In this document: in pieces, positions 1-8,100 of the stretch
Layout: the number at the start of each line of letters is the position of its first letter
Position numbering within the stretch: the stretch's first letter is position 1
Origin: Silicimonas sp.
GTDB taxonomy: Bacteria > Pseudomonadota > Alphaproteobacteria > Rhodobacterales > Rhodobacteraceae
Assembly (NCBI GenBank): GCA_022824525.1
Contig: JAJDZT010000081.1
Location: 1-39,026 of the forward strand
Length of the DNA stretch: 39,026 nt
Direction of reading: 5' to 3'
Notes under the pieces: generated by a model
Seen by the model: only the letters and a program-made list of their open reading frames with translations
Told to the model about the DNA's origin: nothing
Databases searched by the model: none
Program-made: the position numbers and the translations under genes

Positions 1-117
1 GGCAAAGGACGTGGAGCGGACCTTGGCCAGTTCTCTGGCCTGGGTCCAACTGGCCGCGTGCCGGTTTCTGATGCGACGGGTGGCGCGGGCAATAACGTAA
101 TTATTACAATATGTTAA
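1..117 (+). CDS. possible 3' end of an unknown protein (partial)
   Basis: Frame 1 is open from the window edge to a TAA at 115-117. It encodes a Gly/Thr/Val-rich tail ending GGAGNNVIITIC. The composition looks protein-like, but I recognise no family and 38 codons are too few for a coding test. The following sequence is AT-rich (about 95-150), as expected of an intergenic region between this ORF and the convergent fnrL. It may be non-coding. Confidence 0.3.
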   Translation, partial: GKGRGADLGQFSGLGPTGRVPVSDATGGAGNNVIITIC

Positions 118-224
118 CTAATTATGATTCAGGCTCTTACATAGTTACCCATATCTGTCCCCGAATCCGTGCGCCGAAGCGCGGTTATTGGGGACGGGTT
201 TAGGGGCTTGTCGGACTACCGACC

Positions 225-238
225 TTGATCTGCATCAA
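225..238. promoter_or_regulatory. FNR box just downstream of fnrL
   Basis: TTGATCTGCATCAA is a perfect FNR/FnrL site (TTGAT-N4-ATCAA). It lies 13 bp beyond the fnrL stop codon and differs at one spacer base from the box at the 5' end of fnrL. A class II promoter reading left would start near 190, with a weak -10 (TAAACC on the minus strand) at 197-202. Reading right, there is no plausible -10. No minus-strand gene begins in 1-190 of this window, so the target is unclear. Confidence 0.55.
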
Positions 239-251
239 GTGGATTGATGCG

Positions 252-980
252 TCAGACGATCACACCGCCATCTGCGTCATCGCCGGTGGCTTCAAGAAGC
301 GCGGCGTGGTCGATGACTATGAAATTGCGGCGATCTTTGAACTCTACGATGCCGTCCTTGCGGAATTGCGTGAACTGGCGGCTGACAGTTTCAAGCGTCA
401 GGCCAAGGTAGCTCGCGATCTCCTCCCGCGTGAGCGGCAGAACAAGTTCAGGGATGGCGGTGCCATCAATATGGCTGCGTTGAACCAGCATCTGGACGAA
501 ACTTGCAAGTTTCTCTCGAGCGGTCTTGCGACCGAGAAGCACCATCCAGTCTCGCGCGGCATCAAGCTCATCCATCGCCATTTCAACAAGGCGCTGAGAA
601 ATGTGAGGCGTCTCGACCAGTAGCCGCTCGAACGGCTTTCTCTCAAAGCTGCAAAGCGTCACATCCGAGGCGGCCGTGACATCGAAATCGAGCGTGTCGC
701 GCCCCGGACGTCCGATAAAGTCGGAGGGGAGCAACAAACCAACCATCTGCATGCGGCCGTCGTCCAGCGTTTTCGAAAGGGTCGCAATGCCTGCAACGAC
801 CGAAGACACATGTGTCAGGTCGTCGCCGCGCCAGATGATGGTCTGGCCCGCCTTGAAACTGCGGTAGCTTTTGATCTTGTCGAGCTTGTCCAACTCGCTG
901 TCGTCGCAACGCGCGCAAACAGCCCGATGCCGGATCGGACATTCGCTGCATTTCACGCGTTCGGTCAGTTGGACGTTCAT
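252..980 (-). CDS. fnrL: FnrL, oxygen-sensing Crp/Fnr-family transcription regulator
   Basis: Global regulator that senses oxygen through a [4Fe-4S] cluster and binds TTGAT-N4-ATCAA sites as a dimer to switch on anaerobic and microaerobic genes. The 242-aa protein has an N-terminal cysteine cluster (C11, C14, C22, C25) and an internal cysteine at C110, as FNR proteins need for the cluster. A cyclic-nucleotide-binding-like beta barrel spans about 25-140 and a C-terminal helix-turn-helix contains ETVSR, the recognition-helix residues that read TTGAT. The sequence closely follows my memory of Rhodobacter FnrL (CPIRHRAVCARC; LLGRKTAREK). The ATG at 980 is 5 bp from an FNR box that is shared with divergent hemN. 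Since that box overlaps the fnrL translation start region, it would more likely repress than activate fnrL. A second FNR box lies beyond the stop codon. Confidence 0.97.
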   Translation of the reverse strand: MNVQLTERVKCSECPIRHRAVCARCDDSELDKLDKIKSYRSFKAGQTIIWRGDDLTHVSSVVAGIATLSKTLDDGRMQMVGLLLPSDFIGRPGRDTLDFDVTAASDVTLCSFERKPFERLLVETPHISQRLVEMAMDELDAARDWMVLLGRKTAREKLASFVQMLVQRSHIDGTAIPELVLPLTREEIASYLGLTLETVSRQFTQFRKDGIVEFKDRRNFIVIDHAALLEATGDDADGGVIV

Positions 981-985
981 ATCTC

Positions 986-999
986 TTGATCTGTATCAA
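986..999. promoter_or_regulatory. FNR box between fnrL and hemN
   Basis: TTGATCTGTATCAA is a perfect FNR/FnrL site centred at 992.5. It is 41.5 bp before the hemN ATG, the standard class II activating distance if transcription starts at 1034. On the other side it abuts the fnrL start codon, which suggests negative autoregulation of fnrL. Control of hemN-type genes by FnrL is established in Rhodobacter; the assignment here is by motif and spacing. Confidence 0.85.
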
Positions 1000-1021
1000 G
1001 GTGAGCAACTTTTGCGAGAGT

Positions 1022-1033
1022 TACATATCGCTC
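1022..1033 (+). promoter_or_regulatory. hemN -10 element, predicted leaderless start
   Basis: TACATA at 1022-1027 is a good -10 hexamer. It lies exactly where a class II FnrL promoter needs it, with 22 bp between the FNR box and the hexamer. Six bases further on is the hemN ATG, so the predicted first transcribed base is the A of that ATG. No Shine-Dalgarno sequence stands at a useful distance (GAGAG at 1016-1020 is 13 bases away). This is inference. Confidence 0.5.
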
Positions 1034-2383
1034 ATGGAAAATGAAGCCATTCTCGATAAGTACGGACTTTTTCGGGCGAAAGTGCCGCGGTTCACAAGTT
1101 ATCCGCCAGCAAATCGCTTCGAACTCGACACCGGCCGACGACATCAATCAGACTGGCTGAGAGACGTGGAAGCCGATGCGCCTGTATCGCTTTATGTCCA
1201 TATCCCGTTCTGCAAACGGCTATGTTACTTCTGCGCCTGCCGGACCCAAGGCACGCAGACACTGAAGCCGGTCGCTTCCTACATTGAGACACTTGTTCGG
1301 GAAATTCGGTCAGTTCGAGCCGAACTTCCTTCCGGGCTCAAAATGGGACGTCTCCACTTCGGAGGCGGGACGCCCACGATCCTGGATGTCGAGTTGATGA
1401 ACCGGCTCTGCGAATCGATCTACACCCAGTTCGAACCGGCCTCTGACTTCGAGTTTTCGGTGGAAATTGATCCGACAGAGGCGTCGGACGACATCCTTCA
1501 TACCTTGGCCGACTGGCGGCTTGGCCGGGCCAGTATCGGGGTTCAGGACTTCGAACCGCGTGTGCAGGAGACAATTGGCCGGCTTCAGAGCTTTGACCAG
1601 ACAAAATCAGTTGTGGATCGGCTGCGGGACCTCGGCATCAAGAGTATCAACCTCGACCTCGTCTACGGGCTTCCGCATCAAAGCGAAAACACGTTGTCCG
1701 CCACGCTGGATCGGGTCCTGACACTCTCTCCGGATCGCCTGGCTCTTTACGGCTACGCGCATGTTCCGCAGATGTCGAAGCGGCAGGTTATGATCTCGAG
1801 CGATGATTTGCCGGATGCAAGGTCGCGGTTCCGCTTGGCGCAAATGGCGCGCGCGCGTTTCCTCGCCAATGGGCTTCACCCCATCGGCATCGATCATTTC
1901 GGCGCAGAGACAGACAGCCTGACGCGGGCGGCCAAAGCCGGGCGGCTGCGTCGAAACTTTCAGGGCTATACGGATGATCCGTTCACGACGTTGATCGGCC
2001 TTGGTGCGTCCGCCATCTCGGAGTTGCCGGGGGGGTACGTACAGAACGCGGTGGCAACCGCAGGCTACCATGAGCGTGTTCAATCTGGTGGACTGGCCGG
2101 GCATAGGGGATACGCGATGACGCCAAAAGACAGAGCGTTGGCCGACCTCGTGCAAGGCTTGATGTGTTTCGGTCGTGTCGACCTCGCTGAACTCAAGCAA
2201 CGCCATCCCACGCAGGTCGCCCGGATCGAAAACGCCGTGCTTGGCCTCGGGTTTCGCTTCCCGGATGCGGTGGAAATGGCCGCAGGCGCGCTGACGATCT
2301 GTCCCGAAGCCATGAGCCTTACCCGGGTTCTGGCAAGTGCCGCCGTTTCCGAACAGGACGGGGTTGGCAGCCTCGCCATCTGA
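1034..2383 (+). CDS. hemN: oxygen-independent coproporphyrinogen III oxidase (HemN)
   Basis: Radical-SAM enzyme that decarboxylates coproporphyrinogen III to protoporphyrinogen IX without oxygen, in anaerobic haem and bacteriochlorophyll synthesis in the cytoplasm. The 449-aa length matches the family. The motif FCKRLCYFCAC gives C60, C64, C67 and C69, the CX3CX2CXC signature of true HemN; plain radical-SAM and HemW proteins lack the last cysteine. HFGGGTPT follows at about 112. The open frame extends to a TTG at 986, but that lies inside the FNR box, so I chose the ATG at 1034. The gene diverges from fnrL and is predicted to be FnrL-activated. A YheS-type ABC-F gene follows after 54 bp. Confidence 0.96.
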   Translation: MENEAILDKYGLFRAKVPRFTSYPPANRFELDTGRRHQSDWLRDVEADAPVSLYVHIPFCKRLCYFCACRTQGTQTLKPVASYIETLVREIRSVRAELPSGLKMGRLHFGGGTPTILDVELMNRLCESIYTQFEPASDFEFSVEIDPTEASDDILHTLADWRLGRASIGVQDFEPRVQETIGRLQSFDQTKSVVDRLRDLGIKSINLDLVYGLPHQSENTLSATLDRVLTLSPDRLALYGYAHVPQMSKRQVMISSDDLPDARSRFRLAQMARARFLANGLHPIGIDHFGAETDSLTRAAKAGRLRRNFQGYTDDPFTTLIGLGASAISELPGGYVQNAVATAGYHERVQSGGLAGHRGYAMTPKDRALADLVQGLMCFGRVDLAELKQRHPTQVARIENAVLGLGFRFPDAVEMAAGALTICPEAMSLTRVLASAAVSEQDGVGSLAI

Positions 2384-2437
2384 CAGCTTGCGCTTCGCGG
2401 CTTTTCCACCTGCGCGTGCTCTGCTACCTCGCGGGGC

Positions 2438-4282
2438 ATGCTTCGCGTCGACGACATCCGCTTTGCCATTGAAGGCCGCCCATTGTTCGAGGGCGCGTCG
2501 GCAATCATTCCTGACGGCCACAAGGTTGGCTTCGTCGGGCGAAACGGCACAGGCAAAACCACGCTCTTCCGATTGATCCGTGGCGAACTGGCACTTGAGT
2601 CGGGAAGCATCACGGTGAAGCGCGGTGCCCGGATCGGTGGCGTCGCGCAGGAAGTGCCGGGGTCGGAGACCTCGCTTCTCGACACGGTGCTGGAAGCAGA
2701 CACGGAACGTGCGGCTCTTCTCGCAGAAGCAGAAACCGCGACCGATCCGGGGCGGGTTGCGGATATCCAGACGCGACTTGCAGATATCGACGCATGGTCG
2801 GCGGAAGCGCGTGCTTCTACCATATTGAAAGGTCTTGGATTTTCGCAATCCGAACAAGCCATGCCCTGCTCCGCGTTCTCGGGCGGTTGGCGGATGCGCG
2901 TGGCGCTGGCGGGCGTCCTGTTTTCCGCGCCGGACCTTTTGCTTCTGGACGAACCCACGAACTACCTCGACCTCGAGGGCGCCCTTTGGCTTGAGAGTTA
3001 CCTTGCCAAATATCCTCATACGGTCATCACGATCAGCCACGACCGCGGGTTGCTCAACCGGGCGGTGACTTCAATCCTGCACCTCGAAGATCGGAAGCTC
3101 TCGCTTTACCAGGGCAGCTACGACACTTTTGCGGAAACCCGCGCCGCACGTCTGGCTGTCGCCGAGGCAGAAGCCAAAAAGCAGGAAGCGCGGCGGGCGC
3201 ATTTGCAGAGTTTCGTGGACCGGTTCCGGTACAAGGCGTCAAAGGCCGTTCAGGCGCAGTCGCGGCTCAAGATGATCGCCAAGATGAAGCCGATCACGAC
3301 ACCTGCGGAAGCGGCCTTGAAGAAGTTCAGCTTCCCGGAGCCGGAAGAACTGTCACCGCCGATCGTGAACATGGAAAGCGCGTCGGTGGGCTACGACGGC
3401 AGCGCGGTTCTTTCGAAGTTGTCGCTGCGGATCGATCAGGACGACCGCATCGCATTGCTTGGCCAGAACGGCGAGGGAAAATCCACGCTTTCCAAACTGT
3501 TGGTCGGCAAACTGGATCCACTTGGCGGGCGCATCACCCGGGCGCGCCAGCTGAGGATCGGGTATTTCGCACAGCATCAACTGGATGAACTTCACGCGGA
3601 CGAAACGCCGCTCGATCACCTCCGGCGCGAACGCCCCGACGAAACACCCGCCAAGCTGCGGGCCCGACTTGCCGGGTTCGGAATTGGCGCGGATCAGGCG
3701 GATGTCATCGCGGCCAAGCTCTCCGGCGGTCAGAAGGCGCGACTGTCACTTCTGCTGGCCACGCTCGACGCGCCCCACATGCTGATCCTCGACGAACCGA
3801 CGAACCACCTCGATATGGAAAGCCGGGAAGCGCTGATCGAAGCTTTGGCCGCCTATTCGGGGGCTGTGGTTCTGGTCAGCCATGACATGCACCTCCTCTC
3901 CCACTTGGCTGACCGCCTTTGGCTTGTGAAAGATGGACGTGTCGCGCCGTATGACGGGGATCTGGAAGAGTACCGGCGGATGCTGCTGGATCAGCCCGCG
4001 CCGAAACCGGAGAAACCCAGGCGCAAGGATGCGAAACCGTCGCGCGCCACCATTGCCGAGCTTCGCCAGGACGTCTCGACCGCCGAAGCCCGGGTGGAAA
4101 AACTCACGGACCTGCGGGAGAAGCTTGCCGCAAAACTGGCGGACCCGGCCATGTACGAAGCGCACCGGCTGACTGAAACTGAAAGCTGGCAGAAGAAGTT
4201 CGCGGATGTCGAAGACGGTTTGGAACGCGCGGAATCGCTCTGGATGAAGGCGCTGGAGCGGCTTGAAGCGGCGGGCGGGTGA
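2438..4282 (+). CDS. ABC-F family ATPase, YheS-like
   Basis: Soluble tandem ABC ATPase without membrane domains, of the class that acts on ribosomes (translation factor or antibiotic-resistance type). The 614-aa protein has Walker A GRNGTGKTT at about 35 and GQNGEGKST at about 343, two signature/Walker B stretches (FSGGWRMR..LLLDEPTNYLD and LSGGQKAR..LILDEPTNHLD), an inter-domain linker rich in charged helix (about 235-310), and a C-terminal coiled coil (about 545-610). SGGWRMR is typical of the YheS subgroup. The start ATG has only a weak CGGGG ribosome site. The gene is co-directional with hemN. A second ABC-F (Uup-like) is at 11613-13424. The substrate cannot be told from sequence. Confidence 0.93.
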   Translation: MLRVDDIRFAIEGRPLFEGASAIIPDGHKVGFVGRNGTGKTTLFRLIRGELALESGSITVKRGARIGGVAQEVPGSETSLLDTVLEADTERAALLAEAETATDPGRVADIQTRLADIDAWSAEARASTILKGLGFSQSEQAMPCSAFSGGWRMRVALAGVLFSAPDLLLLDEPTNYLDLEGALWLESYLAKYPHTVITISHDRGLLNRAVTSILHLEDRKLSLYQGSYDTFAETRAARLAVAEAEAKKQEARRAHLQSFVDRFRYKASKAVQAQSRLKMIAKMKPITTPAEAALKKFSFPEPEELSPPIVNMESASVGYDGSAVLSKLSLRIDQDDRIALLGQNGEGKSTLSKLLVGKLDPLGGRITRARQLRIGYFAQHQLDELHADETPLDHLRRERPDETPAKLRARLAGFGIGADQADVIAAKLSGGQKARLSLLLATLDAPHMLILDEPTNHLDMESREALIEALAAYSGAVVLVSHDMHLLSHLADRLWLVKDGRVAPYDGDLEEYRRMLLDQPAPKPEKPRRKDAKPSRATIAELRQDVSTAEARVEKLTDLREKLAAKLADPAMYEAHRLTETESWQKKFADVEDGLERAESLWMKALERLEAAGG

Positions 4283-4340
4283 TTACTGGACGACGCGAGA
4301 CCGATAGCACGAGTGTCCGCTTTGGGCCCTTCGTTACAAG

Positions 4341-4522
4341 ATTGCGCGCCTTCCGGCGCACGCGATTCCTTGTTTGAAGCGCTCTGCCCCGCCTCCCTGC
4401 GAGAGGTACCCCGGTATATTGGAGCGAGGAAGAAAAGCCTCTTCATCTCTTTTCAAATACGCACTTGAACGCGGCTGCCGCAGGCAGACGCACATCATCG
4501 TGTGCGCCGGAAGGCGCGCAAT
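4341..4522 (+). repeat. 182-bp palindromic element, copy 1 (MITE-like)
   Basis: The segment begins ATTGCGCGCCTTCCGGCGCA and ends with its inverse complement, giving a terminal inverted repeat of about 21 bp. Each end carries its own small hairpin, GCGCC-TTCC-GGCGC. Inside are CTGCC-GCA-GGCAG and GAAAAG...CTTTTC hairpins. A second copy of exactly 182 bp lies at 26745-26926 in reverse orientation, about 88 % identical by hand alignment without gaps; 42 central bases are identical. The 20 bases before the element (4321-4340) match those before copy 2 in direct orientation at 16 of 20. No transposase is encoded and no clear target duplication is seen. It could be a miniature inverted-repeat element or an RNA-structured intergenic repeat. 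Confidence 0.85.
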
Positions 4523-4562
4523 TCGGCAATCCAACCCTGTCCGCCGAACCGCCATCCCTCCC

Positions 4563-5033
4563 TTACTCGACAGGCATTGCCCAGTTGGCTTCCACCACCG
4601 CTTCCATGGCCACGTAGCTTGACGTGGAATGAACATGCGGCAGGTTTGAAATCTGTTCCGCCATCACGGCTCGAAAATGCGGCATGTCCCGCGTGCGCAG
4701 TTTCAACTGGTAGTCGAAGCCGCCTGCAATCATGTAGCATTCTTCGACTTCCGGCACCTTACGGACACCTTCGTTGAACGCTTCCAGCGCCTTCTGGCGC
4801 GTGTCGGAAAGGTTGATCGTGACATAGGTCACATGCGTGAGCCCAAGCTTGAGAGGCGATAGAATGGCGCGATAACCCGTGATCAATCCGGCATCTTCCA
4901 TTTGCTTGATGCGCAAGGCGACCGGCGTTTTCGAGAGCCCGACTTTGCGGGCAAGTTCCGTGATTGGCATTCGGGCATTTGCCACAAGTGCTCCGATGAT
5001 CTTGCGGTTGGTTCGGTCAAGAAGCTCGATCAC
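4563..5033 (-). CDS. putR: PutR-like Lrp/AsnC-family regulator of proline use
   Basis: Small leucine-responsive-type regulator, expected to activate putA when proline is present. It has an N-terminal winged HTH (about 5-60, with LARKVGLSKTPV as the recognition part) and a C-terminal RAM/effector domain (about 65-150). Divergence from putA with a 114-bp gap is the classic alphaproteobacterial putR-putA layout. The frame is open to a GTG at 5048, but that has no ribosome site. The GTG at 5033 has GGGA (5043-5046) nine bases upstream, so I chose it (156 aa). The intergenic region is AT-rich and presumably holds both promoters and the PutR site, which I could not define. Confidence 0.93.
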   Translation of the reverse strand: MIELLDRTNRKIIGALVANARMPITELARKVGLSKTPVALRIKQMEDAGLITGYRAILSPLKLGLTHVTYVTINLSDTRQKALEAFNEGVRKVPEVEECYMIAGGFDYQLKLRTRDMPHFRAVMAEQISNLPHVHSTSSYVAMEAVVEANWAMPVE

Positions 5034-5147
5034 ACTATAAATTCCCACAATGTTAGGCCGTTTGTCTTATTTTTTTCATTCTTTAGGGAAAATGTCTATT
5101 CATTAGCCGCTAAATTCAGGTTGTGCGCCTAAGACGTGGAGGCAGAT

Positions 5148-8100
5148 GTGGCATCGATCCCCTATCCGACCCTTGGACTTGATCCGAAATTCGCGCCCGA
5201 ACGCGAAGTTCTTGAGCATCTGGTTGCCGAAGCCGCGCTTTCGGACGATCTTCGCGCCGCCATCGGCAAACGGGCGGTTCAGCTTGTCGAACGGATCCGG
5301 GCGGAGTCCGATCCCACCTTGATGGAGCACTTTCTGGCGGAGTACGGGCTTTCCACGAAGGAGGGCGTTGCTCTCATGTGTCTGGCAGAAGCCATGCTTC
5401 GGGTGCCGGATACATTCACGATGGACGCTCTCATCGAAGACAAGATCGTCCCGTCAGAGTGGAACAAGCATATCGGAACGGCCAGCTCGTCGCTCGTCAA
5501 TGCATCGACTTGGGCCCTGATGCTGACAGGCAAAGTTCTGGAAGACGCCCGCCCCGGCGTCGCTGGCACGCTGAGGGGCGCGATCAAACGTCTCGGGGAG
5601 CCGGTCATCCGCGCCGCAGTAAAGCGTGCAATGAAGGAAATGGGAAAGCAATTCGTTCTTGGCGAATCCATTGAGGCGGCACTGAAGGAAGGGCGCGCAT
5701 GGGAGGATCAAGGCTACACTTATTCCTTCGACATGCTGGGTGAAGCGGCGCGCACGCGCGCAGATGCGGAACGTTACGCCGCCGACTACGCGCACGCCAT
5801 CGAGACAATTGGCAAGGCGGCGCGATTTGACAGTATTGTTCGGATCCCCGGCATTTCGATCAAGCTCTCCGCGCTCCACCCGCGCTACGAGGTGATGCAG
5901 GAAGCGCGGGTCATGGACGAGCTTGTCCCCGTTGTCACCCGGCTCGCGCGGGCGGCCCGCGATCACGGCATTGCGCTTCATATCGATGCGGAGGAACAGG
6001 ATCGCCTCGTCCTGTCGTTCAAGGTGATCGAGGCCGTACTTGCGGATACCTACCTCGCCGGATGGGATGGTTTTGGCGTGGTGGTGCAGGCTTACGGGAA
6101 GCGCGCAGGCCCGGCGCTGGATGTGCTCTACGATATGGCGGAGCGCTACGATCGTCGGATCAACATTCGGCTGGTGAAAGGCGCGTATTGGGACACGGAA
6201 ATGAAACTGGCACAGGTTCAGGGGCTGCCTGATTTCACCCTCTTCACATCCAAGGTGGCAACGGACGTTTCGTATATCTGCCTGGCCAAGAAGCTTTTTT
6301 CGATGAGTGATCGGCTTTTCCCGCAATTTGCCACTCACAATGCGCATACCGTGGCGGCTGTCCTGGAAATGGCGGACGGGCGACCGTTCGAGTTCCAGCG
6401 GCTTCACGGCATGGGCGAGCGCCTGCACGATATCGTGTTGAAGGACACGGGCGGGCATTGCCGGATATATGCGCCAGTGGGGGCACATCGGGATTTGCTC
6501 GCCTACCTCGTGCGGCGCTTGTTGGAGAACGGGGCGAATTCATCCTTCGTCCATCAGATCGTGGACGAGACCGTTTCGGCAGATGAGATCGCGACCGATC
6601 CCTTTGCCGCGTTGGCAGAAGCATCCGCTCCGAAGGGATTGAAAGCACCCAACGACCTGTTTGAGCCCTCGCGCGCGAATTCGCGGGGCTGGGATTTGTC
6701 CGACGACGAAACGCTGGTCGAGATTGCTGCGGTGCGAGACACGTTTCCCGTCGATGGGTCACCGCTCACGGTGTCGGAAGGCTCGGGCCGCGCATCCGCC
6801 GTGACCGACCCCACGACGGGCAAGCGTCTCGGAGCGGTTGTCGAAGCGGATGCGGCCACGGTTGCCTCGGCACTCGAAGACGCCGCCGTCTGGTCCGCCC
6901 CTCCCGCCGAGCGCGCGCGCGTGCTTCGCCGCGCGGCAGACCTTTACGAAGCGCATCATGGTGAGCTGTTCGGGTTACTCGCGCGGGAGGCGGGCAAAAC
7001 CCTTCTCGACTGCATTGGGGAACTTCGGGAAGCCGTTGATTTTCTTCGATACTATGCCGCGGAAGGCGAAAACCGGAGCGGTTCGGCACGCGGGATCATA
7101 ACAGCGATCAGTCCGTGGAACTTCCCTTTGGCAATCTTCACCGGGCAGATCTCGGCCGCTCTCATGGCAGGGAATGCAGTGCTGGCGAAACCGGCAGAAC
7201 AGACGCCACTTATTGCGGCCGGTGCCATTGCATTGCTGCGCGAAGCAGGCGTTCCGCGCGCGGCCCTTCAGCTTTTGCCGGGCGACGGCGCAACCGTTGG
7301 AGCGGCGCTGACGTCGGACCCGCGCGTGAAAGGCATCGTTTTCACAGGCTCGACTGAAACGGCACGGATCATCGCCCGAAGCGCGGCGGAACATCTCGAC
7401 CCGGGCACCCCGCTCATTGCGGAGACCGGTGGATTGAATGCGATGATTGTCGACTCGACCGCGCTTCCGGAACAGGCCGTTCGTGACATTGTGGCCTCCG
7501 CCTTTCAATCGGCTGGGCAGAGATGTTCCGCGTTGCGTTGTCTTTACGTGCAAAAGGACAGTGCGGCCCATGTAACGGAGATGATCAAGGGCGCCATGGA
7601 CGAACTGCGTGTCGGCGACCCGTGGGACATTCGGACAGATGTCGGCCCGGTGATCGACGCCGAAGCGAGAGACGAGATTGCGGCCTATGTTGATGCGAGA
7701 CGCGAAAGGGTTCTGCATCAGGTTGCTGCCCCGACGAGCGGGTTCTTTGTCGCGCCAACGCTGATCGAGGTGGACGGCATCGCAGACCTTGAGCGAGAGG
7801 TTTTTGGCCCCGTGTTGCACATCGCAACGTTTGACGGCGAGGACGTGGACCAGATCGTTCGCGACGTGAACGCCCGGGGGTATGGGCTGACCTTCGGCCT
7901 GCACACCCGGATCGACGGTCGCGTTCAGGAAGTGACCGAGGCGCTCGACGTCGGGAATGTCTATGTGAACCGGAACCAGATCGGTGCCGTCGTCGGCTCG
8001 CAGCCTTTTGGCGGTGAAGGACTGTCAGGCACGGGTCCCAAGGCGGGCGGACCGGAGTATATCCGGCGGTTCTATGCGCCTGCTCCTGCTCCGGAATTCG

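Noticed and set aside
159..193. CCCC...GGGG structure with a TTCG-loop stem between the first ORF and fnrL
   Set aside because: The inner stem is only 4 bp, the outer arms have several mismatches and there is no T-run in either direction, so a terminator call is not justified.
986..1033. Upstream TTG start for hemN within the FNR box
   Set aside because: It would place the start codon inside the FnrL operator and add 16 residues not seen in HemN proteins; the ATG at 1034 fits family length.
1607..3040. Long minus-strand frame opposite hemN and the ABC-F gene
   Set aside because: It is antisense to two well-identified genes and its composition is that of a GC-rich shadow frame.
4789..4802. 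GCGCCTTCTGGCGC hairpin resembling the element end
   Set aside because: It lies inside the putR coding region and nothing else of the element surrounds it.
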